From positions 930,001 through 994,000 of the forward strand of contig NZ_CANMQT010000001.1 of NCBI RefSeq assembly GCF_947500065.1: 64,000 nt of DNA. Reading direction: 5' to 3'. This DNA is from an uncultured Aquimarina sp. Lineage in GTDB: Bacteria > Bacteroidota > Bacteroidia > Flavobacteriales > Flavobacteriaceae. Below, piece by piece: positions 45,294 through 54,285 of this stretch. Numbering within the stretch: position 1 is the first letter of the stretch; every line of letters begins with the position of its first letter. Under the pieces are notes generated by a model. That model worked only from the letters and a program-made list of their open reading frames with translations, was not told the DNA's origin and ran no database searches. Position numbers and translations under genes: made by a program.

Positions 45294-46563
45294 CATTCTT
45301 GCGTTGCTGTGGTTTACGTTTTCTATTACGTTGAGTATTCTTTTTTCTATTTGAATCTTTGTTCTCAGTATTACCTTCTTTTGTTTTTTGAGAAGTAGGT
45401 TTTTGTTTTTCCACAGAAACTTTCTTTTTATTTCTGCTTCGATTTTTACTCTTTCTTCTATTACTTCTTTTTGGCTGATCAAAACGTGTTAAACTATCTT
45501 GTCCTACAACGTTCTCAAAATCAACTTTAGTATCTTCAAGAAGTTCTGATGCAAATTCTTCAAGACTTGCTACCTTTTCTTTCTTCTTATTTGCGTCGAT
45601 AATTTCATTGGCATGATCTGCAGAAATTTTGTGCCAATTCATCCATTCTCCTTCATAAGCATACCATAAATATCCTTTGAAAATATCAATTTTTTGGCAT
45701 ACCGCTGTACCTTTTTCCGTCTGTAGTTTAACCTCTGTTTTAGGAAACTCATTTAAAGCATCAATGTATGCATCGAGTTCATAATTAAGGCAACATTTTA
45801 ATTTTCCGCATTGTCCTGCTAATTTTTGTGGATTCAAGGACAATTGCTGATATCTGGCAGCACTTGTATTTACAGATCTGAAATCGGTTAACCAGGTAGA
45901 ACAGCATAATTCTCTTCCACAAGAGCCAATACCTCCTAATCGAGCAGCTTCCTGACGAAAACCTATCTGACGCATTTCTATCCTAGTACTAAATTCTTGT
46001 GCAAATTCTTTAATCAATTGTCTAAAATCTACACGATCTTCTGCCGTGTAATAGAACGTACATTTAGAGCCATCGCCCTGAAATTCTATATCAGAAATTT
46101 TCATCTGCAACTTTAGACGAATTGCTATTTCTCTTGAACGGACCTGTATAGCCTGCTCACGGTCTCTAGCTTTTTGCCAAATATCTATATCTTTTTGTGA
46201 TGCTTTTCGATATACCTTTTTAACATCCTCACTTTCTACATCGACCTTTTTCCTTTTCATTTGGATACGCACTAACTCTCCAGTAAGCGTAACTATACCT
46301 ACATCATGACCTGGAGAAGCTTCTGTTGCTACTATATCTCCAATACTTAAGGATAGATTTTCTGTATTCTTAAAAAAGCTTTTACGTCCGTTTTTAAAAC
46401 GAATCTCTACACAATGAAAAGGTGCCACACCACTGGGAAGTGACATATTAGATAACCAATCGAAAACAGTTAATTTATTGCAACCATCTGTACCGCATGT
46501 ACCATTATTCTTACATCCTTTTGGTTGTCCGTCTTTCCCGGAGGAACAACTACTACACCCCAT
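45280..46563 (-). CDS. ricT: PSP1-domain protein RicT (YaaT)
   Basis: 427 residues. An N-terminal Cys-rich leader (MGCSSCSSGKDGQPKGC), then the PSP1 core with SCGRELCCSTWLTDFRSVN and AGQCGKLKCCLNYELDAYIDAL, the Cys-rich iron-sulfur segments of YaaT/RicT; the last ~65 residues are Lys/Arg/Asn-rich and disordered. In Bacillus, RicT works with YlbF/YmcA in RNA maturation; the role in Bacteroidota is not settled. Head of the operon with gldH and two PBP1A genes. Confidence 0.88.
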   Translation of the reverse strand: MGCSSCSSGKDGQPKGCKNNGTCGTDGCNKLTVFDWLSNMSLPSGVAPFHCVEIRFKNGRKSFFKNTENLSLSIGDIVATEASPGHDVGIVTLTGELVRIQMKRKKVDVESEDVKKVYRKASQKDIDIWQKARDREQAIQVRSREIAIRLKLQMKISDIEFQGDGSKCTFYYTAEDRVDFRQLIKEFAQEFSTRIEMRQIGFRQEAARLGGIGSCGRELCCSTWLTDFRSVNTSAARYQQLSLNPQKLAGQCGKLKCCLNYELDAYIDALNEFPKTEVKLQTEKGTAVCQKIDIFKGYLWYAYEGEWMNWHKISADHANEIIDANKKKEKVASLEEFASELLEDTKVDFENVVGQDSLTRFDQPKRSNRRKSKNRSRNKKKVSVEKQKPTSQKTKEGNTENKDSNRKKNTQRNRKRKPQQRKNDDKS

Positions 46564-46710
46564 ATTCTCTTGCTATATTGAAATTTGCCTGTGATAAAAC
46601 CACAGCAAATATGATTCTTACTCGGGTCAGGCGTTTTACACATCCGACATCTTAATCGATAAAGATACTATGATTTCTTTTAAAACCATAGTATCTAAAT
46701 CATTTTAGTA

Positions 46711-47742
46711 TTACTGCTTATATTTTAGTACTTCCGAACGTCCTTTTTTAAAGATCTTATTACTATTACCCTTTCCTTTTCTTAACGCTTTTTGCTCCTC
46801 ATAGGATAAGCTAATAACCTCCTTACATTCTATAGAACAACATTTATTCATTTCAACTGCACACGATTCGCATTGAATGAATAGCAAATGACACGCTTCA
46901 TTTTCGCAATTTACATGAGTATCACAAGGATTTCCGCACTGATGACAATTAGCTATAACATCTTCAGAAATTCGTTCTGATCTTCGATGATCAAAAACAA
47001 AGTTTTTTCCCAAATACTTATTCTCCAGTCCTTTTTCTTCTACCTGTCTGGCATATTCTATAATTCCGCCTTCTAACTGAAATACATTTTTAAACCCTTT
47101 GTGTTTATAATACGCACTTGCTTTCTCGCATCGAATTCCTCCGGTACAATACATTACTAGTTTCTTGTCTTCTTTATGTTCTTTTAGATCCTCCTCAATA
47201 ATATCCAAAGAATCCCTAAAGGTATCTACATCTGGGGTTACTGCTCCCTTGAAATGACCAATCTCACTTTCGTAATGGTTACGCATGTCCACCAATACAG
47301 TATCAGGATCTTCAATCAATTCATTAAACTTCTCTGCATCAACATGAACCCCTTTATTGGTAACATCAAAAGTTTCATCGTTTAAACCATCCGCTACAAT
47401 TTTCTTACGAATCTTTACTTTCAATTTAAGAAAGGATTTGATATCCTGTTCTCTGGCAATATTAAGGCGCACATTCTCCAGGAAAGAAATACTATCTAAA
47501 TGTTTTTTGAATGCTTCAAAATTTGGTGCTGGAACTGACAGTTGACCATTAATCCCCTCGCTGGCCACATAGATTCTACCCAGAACATCTAGTTCATCCC
47601 AATGTATAAAAAGATGATTTCTGAAAATTTCAGTGTTCCCGATATGTGCATATTGATAAAAAGAGAGTGTAAGACGATCTGTACCAGCCTCATCGATAAG
47701 ATCAGCTCTCTCCTTTGCACTTAATTTATTGTACAGTTGCAT
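46711..47742 (-). CDS. trhO: tRNA uridine 5-hydroxylase TrhO (rhodanese)
   Basis: 343 residues. N-terminal acylphosphatase-like domain, central rhodanese domain with catalytic Cys in VMYCTGGIRCEKASAYY, and a C-terminal Cys-rich zinc-like region (CHQCGNPCDTHVNCENEACHLLF, CESC, CCSIEC). This is TrhO, which with oxygen makes 5-hydroxyuridine at the wobble position of some tRNAs. A bidirectional terminator lies upstream and separates it from the lipoprotein gene. Confidence 0.92.
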   Translation of the reverse strand: MQLYNKLSAKERADLIDEAGTDRLTLSFYQYAHIGNTEIFRNHLFIHWDELDVLGRIYVASEGINGQLSVPAPNFEAFKKHLDSISFLENVRLNIAREQDIKSFLKLKVKIRKKIVADGLNDETFDVTNKGVHVDAEKFNELIEDPDTVLVDMRNHYESEIGHFKGAVTPDVDTFRDSLDIIEEDLKEHKEDKKLVMYCTGGIRCEKASAYYKHKGFKNVFQLEGGIIEYARQVEEKGLENKYLGKNFVFDHRRSERISEDVIANCHQCGNPCDTHVNCENEACHLLFIQCESCAVEMNKCCSIECKEVISLSYEEQKALRKGKGNSNKIFKKGRSEVLKYKQ

Positions 47743-47807
47743 GCTATACTAATTTTTAAGTTAAAAGAAATTATTTACTTTCTGCAAAAGTACGAATCAT
47801 AGCGTAA

Positions 47808-47847
47808 ATAAAAAATCCCTGGAAGTTAAGTTCCAGGGATTTTTTTA
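47808..47847. terminator. Bidirectional intrinsic terminator
   Basis: AAAAATCCCTGGAA (47811-47824) and TTCCAGGGATTTTT (47831-47844) form a perfect 14-base stem with a GTTAAG loop; T runs on both strands. Terminates the lipoprotein gene at 47861-48871. Confidence 0.88.
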
Positions 47848-47860
47848 CTATAAAATATTA

Positions 47861-48871
47861 TTAGTAATTTGCTATACCCTTTGAAACAGTTAGAAAATTA
47901 CTCGTTCCTGCGATAGGCACTTTAAACTCTCCTCCTACCCTTATGAAAACAGTACCTAAATAATCGGTGCATCCCCAAGCTCTTACCTGAGACTGAGCAG
48001 TAACTTGAAAACCTGCTCCTGAAGGAATTGATCCACCAGGACGAACTGCACATCCATTGTTATTTAACCCATAAGAAGACCTAGCGTCTAAATTAAAAAA
48101 ACAAGGGTAATTCACATAACCCTGTGGAGAATTTATCAAACAATAAACACCAACCCTTGCAGCTAAATCTACACCTCTATTGCCGTTTAAATCATAAGCC
48201 AAAATAGCCGAAAAAGATTTAGAAAAAGTTATGGCAATAAAATTATTATATCCTGTTGTTATAACACCTTCTCTAGTCCCTTTAGCAATATTTTGCGGCT
48301 TTTGATATTCTTTGGTATTAAAATTAATTTTATGAGATTCTAATACTAAAAAACCTTCAGCATTAATCAGATTAGAAGTTCCTTTATCAAATTTTGTTGA
48401 TATTTCATACTCCGATTTGATTAATAAATCAGCATATTGATTGTATAAGGCATTGTATTTTGTTTGATTTAACAACTTCAATGAATTTAATTCATCAACA
48501 ATACTTTGTATACTAGTAAAATTTCTTTCTTCTCTTTCTTCATAAATCACTTTCAATTTCTCAGTATGATAATAATTAGCAGATTCGATCAATTGTTTTT
48601 CATCAATTACTTCTCCATCCGATTCTTTAATCATTTTATCTGTAAGTGTTGGTATTCCATCTCCTCCAAACATCTTTTCGATAATTAAAGCTTCTTTTTG
48701 TTTTCTTAGTTCTAAAACTCGATCAATTTCTTGCTCCATAGCTTCCTTAGAATCAAATTCTAAAATTTCAATTTCACTAGTACTTTCATTGATCTCTAGT
48801 TCTTCCGTATTACAGGAAAAAGTTAAAAAGGCGATTAAAGCCAACATTAAACAAGATTTCATTTTCTTCAT
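47861..48871 (-). CDS. Lipoprotein of unknown function
   Basis: 336 residues. Lipobox TFSCNTEE (Cys20) followed by an acidic tether (ELEINESTSEIEILEF), a charged helical middle section (~45-170) and a Gly/Asn-rich C-terminal part (~195-336) with QVTAQSQVRAWGCTDYLGTVFIRV, probably a beta-sandwich. Three Cys in the second half may form disulfides. I do not recognise the family. Monocistronic, with a dedicated terminator. Confidence 0.75.
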   Translation of the reverse strand: MKKMKSCLMLALIAFLTFSCNTEELEINESTSEIEILEFDSKEAMEQEIDRVLELRKQKEALIIEKMFGGDGIPTLTDKMIKESDGEVIDEKQLIESANYYHTEKLKVIYEEREERNFTSIQSIVDELNSLKLLNQTKYNALYNQYADLLIKSEYEISTKFDKGTSNLINAEGFLVLESHKINFNTKEYQKPQNIAKGTREGVITTGYNNFIAITFSKSFSAILAYDLNGNRGVDLAARVGVYCLINSPQGYVNYPCFFNLDARSSYGLNNNGCAVRPGGSIPSGAGFQVTAQSQVRAWGCTDYLGTVFIRVGGEFKVPIAGTSNFLTVSKGIANY

Positions 48872-49041
48872 AATACATTGTTTTTTAAATAGATTAATTT
48901 GTGTTTAACAGCACAAAACAAATTGCACTCATAGGTTAATACCGTCTCACAAGTATATGTTACCTTAAAAAGTGAAAAAAAACTGTTAAAAAAACAATGT
49001 GCAAATCCTTAAATACTCGTTCCCAAATAGTTGCTTCCAAA

Positions 49042-49076
49042 AAAAAATGCCTTGAAATAATTTCAAGGCATTTTTT
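49042..49076. terminator. Strong bidirectional intrinsic terminator
   Basis: AAAAAATGCCTTGAAA (49042-49057) and TTTCAAGGCATTTTTT (49061-49076) form a 16-base stem with a three-base loop, with T runs on both strands. It ends the minus-strand transcript that holds the 28-codon ORF. Confidence 0.85.
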
Positions 49077-49137
49077 GGGCTAATTCGTTATTTAATTAAT
49101 TTACTTAATCTAAACGACTAAAAATTAAATAACGAAG

Positions 49138-49224
49138 CTAACCGCCTTCGACTATACAATTACTAATAGTAGTAATTGTACAGCCAACAAGGTTGTGTCT
49201 TACGACTCTTTTAAGAAATTTCAT
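49138..49224 (-). CDS. Candidate small protein, 28 residues, TI-x2-ISNC motif, SD-led
   Basis: Opens MKFLKRVVRHNLVGC and continues TITTISNC, ending Ile-Val-Glu-Gly-Gly. Basic N-terminus, two Cys seven residues apart in the chain Cys15...Cys23, double-Gly end. AGGAGG lies six bases before the ATG. Downstream are perfect hairpins and a 16-base-stem terminator, so transcript length is about 200 bases. The motif TI-x2-ISNC recurs in the 32-residue ORF at 37520-37618. Either a translated small protein (RiPP-like, leader or regulatory) or a structured RNA with a short reading frame. Confidence 0.5.
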   Translation of the reverse strand: MKFLKRVVRHNLVGCTITTISNCIVEGG

Positions 49225-49230
49225 CTACAT

Positions 49231-49240
49231 CCTCCTTCCT
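49231..49240 (-). promoter_or_regulatory. Strong Shine-Dalgarno site, unusual in this phylum
   Basis: On the minus strand AGGAAGGAGG, with AGGAGG six bases before the ATG at 49224. Nearly all other genes in the window lack such a site. Confidence 0.65.
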
Positions 49241-49443
49241 CAAAATTTGTTCAAGTTTTGCTTTCTATGTAGATGCAAGAAAAGTAAAAGGGTTGCGTCA
49301 GTGGTTTAAAAAAAATTAAACTATCGTTTTATAGCTCCAATAATCATTGTTAATAAATTAGTTGCATAAGTGTAATTTTTGAAACGAGTATACAAAAAAC
49401 ATGTAGTATTTTAGCGAAAATCAATTAAAAATAAAGGGAGCGC

Positions 49444-50457
49444 ATGAGTACTGAAAAAGAAAAAGATGCAAAATTAAAAGCATTAAAACTAACCTTAGAT
49501 AAGTTGGATAAAGCCTACGGAAAAGGTACGGTAATGAAGATGGGTGATCGCGCTGTTCAGGAAGTAGAAGTGATTTCTACTGGATCACTTGGATTAGATT
49601 TAGCTCTTGGAGTTGGCGGATATCCTAGAGGAAGAGTTATAGAAATTTTTGGTCCTGAATCTTCTGGAAAAACGACACTAACCATTCATGCAATTGCACA
49701 GGCTCAAAAAGCAGGTGGAATTGCCGCTTTTATAGATGCAGAACACGCATTTGATCGTTTTTATGCAGAAAAATTAGGAGTTGATATCGATAATTTAATT
49801 ATTTCTCAACCAGATAATGGAGAACAGGCATTAGAAATTGCAGATAATTTAATACGATCAGGAGCAATTGATATTATCGTTATTGACTCGGTAGCAGCAT
49901 TGACACCAAAAAGTGAAATTGAAGGAGAAATGGGAGACTCTAAAATGGGACTTCACGCTCGTTTAATGTCTCAGGCTTTAAGGAAACTAACCAGTTCTAT
50001 AAGTAAAACCAACTGTACGGTTATATTTATTAATCAGCTTCGTGAAAAAATCGGAGTAATGTTTGGAAACCCAGAAACTACTACTGGTGGTAATGCACTT
50101 AAATTTTATGCTTCTGTGCGATTAGATATCCGTAGATCTACACAAATTAAAGATAGCAACAGTGAGGTACAAGGTAATAAAACTCGTGTGAAAGTTGTAA
50201 AAAATAAGGTAGCACCTCCATTTAGAACTGCTGAGTTTGATATTATGTATGGAATGGGAATATCAAAAACAGGCGAGATTATTGACATCGGTGTAGATTA
50301 TGAAATCGTTAAAAAGAGTGGTTCTTGGTTTAGTTATCAGGACACAAAACTGGGTCAAGGAAGAGACTCTGTGAAAGCTTTACTAAACGATAATCCAGAA
50401 CTAATGGAAGAATTAGAAGTGAAAATCAAAGAAGCTATAAAGATTGTTAATGAATAA
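49444..50457 (+). CDS. recA: Recombinase RecA
   Basis: 337 residues. Walker [31 protein letters not shown], the Walker B VIDSVAAL and L2 region ([24 protein letters not shown]) identify RecA with confidence. DNA strand exchange and SOS co-protease activity. No LexA-like operator was found in the upstream 150 bases. A terminator 20 bases after the stop ends the transcript. Confidence 0.97.
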   Translation: MSTEKEKDAKLKALKLTLDKLDKAYGKGTVMKMGDRAVQEVEVISTGSLGLDLALGVGGYPRGRVIEIFGPESSGKTTLTIHAIAQAQKAGGIAAFIDAEHAFDRFYAEKLGVDIDNLIISQPDNGEQALEIADNLIRSGAIDIIVIDSVAALTPKSEIEGEMGDSKMGLHARLMSQALRKLTSSISKTNCTVIFINQLREKIGVMFGNPETTTGGNALKFYASVRLDIRRSTQIKDSNSEVQGNKTRVKVVKNKVAPPFRTAEFDIMYGMGISKTGEIIDIGVDYEIVKKSGSWFSYQDTKLGQGRDSVKALLNDNPELMEELEVKIKEAIKIVNE

Positions 50458-50478
50458 AATACAATCCTAAAAAACACT

Positions 50479-50507
50479 AAAAATCCCGAGTCTTCGGGAT
50501 TTTTTTA
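50479..50507 (+). terminator. Intrinsic terminator of recA
   Basis: AAATCCCGA (50481-50489) pairs with TCGGGATTT (50494-50502) around GTCT, followed by TTTT. Confidence 0.88.
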
Positions 50508-50660
50508 TACCTTATATCCAGATCACATTTTTGTAGATTGACACTAAAACTCTTGATACCTATAACTTATATTAAAATTTGTATCATATGAACGCAACCA
50601 TATACATATAAAAACATCTATAGTATAGAATTTGGTATGTAGTACCCCAAAGTTAATAGT

Positions 50661-51083
50661 ATGAAAAAGATAAAAATAATTGCATTGATTATTTTGATTG
50701 GTTGCATGACTAGTTGTTTGAATGATGATGATAGTGGTATTAATTTTTTCTATGAATTAGTCCCCGTTGAACAAGTTGCAATTCCAGATCAATTTACAAG
50801 AGGAGAAACTTATGAAATTACTGTTTCTTATTTTAGACCCACTGATTGCCACGCTTTTAGCGGATTTGATTACGACAGATTATCTAATGAACGTACGGTA
50901 TCCGTAGTAAATGTAGTTGTGAATGATCGAACCTGTGAAGATCTTGCTGAAACTGATTTAATTGATGCTTCGCTTAACTTTATTGTTGGGACAGAAGATT
51001 CATATATTTTTAGATTTTGGCAAGGTAGAAATGATCAAGGTGAAAATCAATTTTTAATCATTGAAGTCCCTGTTGTAGAATAA
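50661..51083 (+). CDS. Small conserved-looking lipoprotein
   Basis: 140 residues; lipobox CMTSCLNDDDS (Cys19) with an acidic surface-export tail. A single compact beta domain follows, with Cys at about residues 58 and 94 (RPTDCHAFSGF and VNDRTCEDL) that probably pair. First of three co-directional genes; 40 bases before an ECF sigma gene, so it may report or modulate the same stress. No family name recognised. Confidence 0.7.
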   Translation: MKKIKIIALIILIGCMTSCLNDDDSGINFFYELVPVEQVAIPDQFTRGETYEITVSYFRPTDCHAFSGFDYDRLSNERTVSVVNVVVNDRTCEDLAETDLIDASLNFIVGTEDSYIFRFWQGRNDQGENQFLIIEVPVVE

Positions 51084-51123
51084 GGCTTTAATTTTATAAT
51101 GCTAATCAAAACAAAAACTATTC

Positions 51124-51669
51124 GTGAGTTTAGACCAACTCATAAAAAATTGTAAAAAACAAGATGCTAAGGCACAGGAACAACTGTATAGATTATATGG
51201 CAGTAAGTTATTTTCTATCTGCCTGAAGTATTCTAGCAATTATTCAAGTGCTGAAGATACTTTGCAAGATGCTTTTATTACAATTTTTGACAAAATAGGA
51301 CAATATAGAAACCAAGGTTCTTTTGAAGGGTGGATAAAACGAATAACCGTTAATACAGCCTTACAAAAGTTCCGTAAGCAGAAAGTTTTTGAAATTATTG
51401 GCGAAGAACAGATAGAAGAAGTCGAAGTAGAAATTGATGAAGACGAGGTTTCTCTTGATTATCTTCTAGAAATTATTCAGCAGTTACCGGATCGATATCG
51501 ATTGGTATTTAATCTTTATGTTCTAGACGGTTATTCACATAAAGAGATTGCTGAAATGCTAGATATTTCTATCGGAACTTCTAAATCTAATTTAGCAAGA
51601 GCCAGAAACATTTTGAAAGAAAAAATAGAAACCAACCATGAACCACGTGTTCAATCAATTGAAGGCTGA
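51124..51669 (+). CDS. ECF-type sigma factor (second)
   Basis: 181 residues from GTG. Region 2: AQEQLYRLYGSKLFSICLKYSSNYSSAEDTLQDAFITIFDKI and FEGWIKRITVNTALQKFRKQK; region 4: LPDRYRLVFNLYVLDGYSHKEIAEMLDISIGTSKSNLARARNILKEKI. It lacks the Cys-rich tail of the first ECF factor. Two bases before the inner-membrane/barrel protein that follows, an obvious partner. The typical promoter TGTCACAC-N15-ATCTAAG does not precede it, so it has another regulon. Confidence 0.92.
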   Translation: MSLDQLIKNCKKQDAKAQEQLYRLYGSKLFSICLKYSSNYSSAEDTLQDAFITIFDKIGQYRNQGSFEGWIKRITVNTALQKFRKQKVFEIIGEEQIEEVEVEIDEDEVSLDYLLEIIQQLPDRYRLVFNLYVLDGYSHKEIAEMLDISIGTSKSNLARARNILKEKIETNHEPRVQSIEG

Positions 51670-51671
51670 AG

Positions 51672-53333
51672 ATGAGTGATAAAAAAAATATAGATAGATT
51701 GTTTCAGGAGAAATTCAAAGACTTTGAAGTTACTCCTAATGATGCTGTCTGGAAAAAAATTCAAGCTCGAAAGAATAAAGATCGTAAACGAATAGTGCTT
51801 ATACCTTTTTGGTACCGTATTGCTGGCGTTGCGGCACTAATAGCTGTTATTTTATCTGTAGGATCTATTTTACTTCCGGAGAATAAATCACTAGACACTA
51901 TAGTTGTTACTGAGGACTCAGAAAATACAGATAATTTATCTATAGAAAAGGAAGATAACACCACGATTATTTCTGATGATGGTCTTGTAGATACTCCAAA
52001 AAAACCGGAATCTAACCATAGTGATGGAACTTCAGAAAGCACTAATACTAATAATGAAGCTATTACTAATAATTCTATAAAAAATAAAGACAAAGACGAT
52101 ACTCCACTGGACATAACTGCTGATCCAAAATCTACGATTTCTAGTGCATATAAAAAACCCTCTTCAAACAAAAAGAATGCAGATAAAAATGGTATAGTAA
52201 TTTCCAATACGGAAGATAATGAAATCATTATTTCTACTAATGGTTACCAGAAAAAGGATGATGCCCTTTTGGAACAAAAAACAGCTACTAAAAATGCTGT
52301 ATCTAATGCCACTGAAACTGATAAAGAGAAAACTTCTTTTATTGATCAAGAAATTGTTGCTAAAAGCAGTATTACGGAAAAAACGCCTTCTGTAAATGAT
52401 AATAAAGAGGAAACTTCTGTTAAAGAAAACGACTCTTACACAAGAAACTCAGATGATATAGATACTAAAAAAGAAGGTATTGCAAACAAAGAAAAATCTG
52501 CTTCAGATAAAACTTTAGATCAAAATGAAGATATTGGTAAAAAGTCAATTTTTGATGCTATAAAAGAGAAAGAGGAAAAAGAAATCGCTGTTGCTGAAGT
52601 AACATCTGGTAAAAAATGGAATATCTCTCCAAATGTAGCTCCAGTATACTATGATTCATTTGGTGGATCTTCTATCGATCAAGAATTCTCTGATAACAAT
52701 AAGCAAGGACAAGTTAATCTCAGTTACGGAATACAGGTTGCTTATTCAATTAATGATAGGTTAAGCGTGAGATCAGGAGTAAATAAGGTTGACGTTGGAT
52801 ATAACACAGAAGATGTTGGATTTGGAATTGCATCTGTTGCAAGAGAAATTCCAGGAAGCAATAACGCTACAAATGTTCAGAATATCATTATTTCAGATTT
52901 TCAAGGAACATCTCCCAGTTTTTCACCCGCTCCAGATATTAATGATGAAATCTTAGTGAAATCGCAAAATCCAGCATTACTTAATCATAGCATTGGGTAT
53001 ATCGAAGTGCCATTAGAACTTAAATATTCGCTAACAGATTCTAAAATCGGAATTCATATGATAGGTGGAGTTAGTACTTTATTCTTAGAAGATGATGAAG
53101 TATCTATTATTGCTGGTAGTTTTAGAAATGAAAATGTAGTAAGAGAAGAAACTGTAAATGATATAAGCTTCAGTGGTAATATTGGTATAGGATTTGATTA
53201 TAAGTTGTCAGATCAATTTAAGATCAATATGGAGCCGATATTTAAATACCAATTCAATGGATTTAAAGAAAGCGCAGAAAATTTTAAACCTTACTATTTC
53301 GGAGTATATACTGGAATAAGCTTTAGGTTTTAA
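51672..53333 (+). CDS. Single-TM protein fused to an outer-membrane barrel (putative anti-sigma)
   Basis: 553 residues. Residues 1-45 form a short charged cytosolic part (DRLFQEKFKDFEVTPNDAVWKKIQARKNK), then one membrane segment (~46-68, YRIAGVAALIAVILSVGSILL). Residues ~70-305 are an unusually long Ser/Thr/Lys/Asp/Glu tether; ~305-553 form a beta-barrel ending in Phe (YTGISFRF). The layout, next to an ECF gene with a two-base gap, suggests an anti-sigma segment linked through the periplasm to an outer-membrane sensor. Similar layouts are described in Bacteroidota as outer-membrane beta-barrel proteins; the anti-sigma role is inference. Confidence 0.75.
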   Translation: MSDKKNIDRLFQEKFKDFEVTPNDAVWKKIQARKNKDRKRIVLIPFWYRIAGVAALIAVILSVGSILLPENKSLDTIVVTEDSENTDNLSIEKEDNTTIISDDGLVDTPKKPESNHSDGTSESTNTNNEAITNNSIKNKDKDDTPLDITADPKSTISSAYKKPSSNKKNADKNGIVISNTEDNEIIISTNGYQKKDDALLEQKTATKNAVSNATETDKEKTSFIDQEIVAKSSITEKTPSVNDNKEETSVKENDSYTRNSDDIDTKKEGIANKEKSASDKTLDQNEDIGKKSIFDAIKEKEEKEIAVAEVTSGKKWNISPNVAPVYYDSFGGSSIDQEFSDNNKQGQVNLSYGIQVAYSINDRLSVRSGVNKVDVGYNTEDVGFGIASVAREIPGSNNATNVQNIIISDFQGTSPSFSPAPDINDEILVKSQNPALLNHSIGYIEVPLELKYSLTDSKIGIHMIGGVSTLFLEDDEVSIIAGSFRNENVVREETVNDISFSGNIGIGFDYKLSDQFKINMEPIFKYQFNGFKESAENFKPYYFGVYTGISFRF

Positions 53334-53414
53334 AAAAAATAAAAATAACTAAATGTGTTTTAGGTTATTTTAGTTGGTTAGGTTGAATTATTGCTCTATG
53401 GAAGCAATGATGAC

Positions 53415-53451
53415 AAAGCTGTTTCTGGGGAGGAGCAGCTTTTGTTTTTAT
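53415..53451 (+). terminator. Intrinsic terminator of the second ECF operon
   Basis: AAAGCTG (53415-53421) pairs with CAGCTTT (53436-53442) across 14 bases; T-rich run TGTTTTTATT follows. Confidence 0.65.
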
Positions 53452-53470
53452 TGTAAAAAAGACCTGCTTT

Positions 53471-54229
53471 CTAAAATTGATTAGACTGTAGTTTATCTAA
53501 AATAACATTGCGTGTCGTTATATTTAATCCTTTCTTATGTTCTTGTGTCAAACCTTTAGTTAGAATTTCTTTATGAACAAAAGCTCTCATTTTCCCCGGA
53601 CTTCCACTAAAAAAAGTGTAAGAAAATCGCTTTTTATTATCTAGAAATGTTAACGGTACTATAGGGATTTGATGATCAATTGCTAATCTAAAAGCTCCAT
53701 CTTTAAATTCATCCAGAATAACAGATTCGTCATCTGGAACACCTCCTTCAGGAAAGATACAAATACTCGTTCCATCATGCAATCTAGCTTGTGCTCTATC
53801 AAAAACTTCTTTCCTGCTTTTTTGACTATTTCTATCAACAAGTATACAGGTTCGTTTATAGAAAAAACCGAATAGTGGAATCTTAGCTAATTCTTTTTTC
53901 CCTACAAATACAAATGGGTTTTTTACAGAATAAAGCATTAACATAATATCGGCCATCGAAGTATGGTTAGCGACAAACATGTAACTTTTATGAATGTCCA
54001 CCTTATCCTCATTTTTTACTTTAGGAATAAAACCGCTACCAAACAATACGACCTTAGCCCAAAACCTAGCAACTATAAAAAACTGTGGATACCACTGCTC
54101 TCTTGATGTTAATATCAACAAAACCGGAAACAGGATAATAATCGGAATACCAATCATTACGTAAAACCAAATACGCCAAAGAAGAATCAATATGTTTCTA
54201 AGAATCAACATAACCGCAAAAATACACAA
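53471..54229 (-). CDS. plsC: 1-acyl-sn-glycerol-3-phosphate acyltransferase
   Basis: 252 residues. Two N-terminal membrane segments, NHTSMADI (the NHx4D catalytic motif) and FPEGGVPDD (phosphate-binding motif), the standard PlsC set. It makes phosphatidic acid. Start Met7 (54211, MLILRNILILLW) is likelier than Met1. Divergent from trpS across about 55 bases. Confidence 0.9.
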   Translation of the reverse strand: MCIFAVMLILRNILILLWRIWFYVMIGIPIIILFPVLLILTSREQWYPQFFIVARFWAKVVLFGSGFIPKVKNEDKVDIHKSYMFVANHTSMADIMLMLYSVKNPFVFVGKKELAKIPLFGFFYKRTCILVDRNSQKSRKEVFDRAQARLHDGTSICIFPEGGVPDDESVILDEFKDGAFRLAIDHQIPIVPLTFLDNKKRFSYTFFSGSPGKMRAFVHKEILTKGLTQEHKKGLNITTRNVILDKLQSNQF

Positions 54230-54285
54230 TTGGTTTGAGGTATCTGAACAAAAAAATTACCTTTGCGACAAACTAAAAAATTACT

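Larger units (their letters stand above)
48872..49443. other. 572-base interval: structured minus-strand transcript and recA leader
   Basis: The part nearest recA (49260-49443) presumably holds the recA promoter; no clear match to TAnnTTTG with a spaced TTTG was found. 49042-49260 on the minus strand holds a Shine-Dalgarno site, a 28-codon ORF, two further perfect inverted repeats (49155-49180 and 49084-49097/49123-49136) and a terminator. The part 48872-49040 is the upstream region of the lipoprotein gene; I see no other feature there. Confidence 0.6.

Noticed and set aside
45297..45482. 63-residue N-terminal extension of GldH
   Set aside because: It lies wholly in ricT coding sequence and would displace the signal peptide from the N-terminus.
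49260..49443. LexA-type SOS box upstream of recA
   Set aside because: No convincing palindrome of known LexA type was found in the 180 bases before the recA start.
51761..52228. 155-codon minus-strand ORF in the tether of the barrel fusion
   Set aside because: Ser/Leu-rich complement of an Asp/Glu/Ser repeat-like linker; no independent support.
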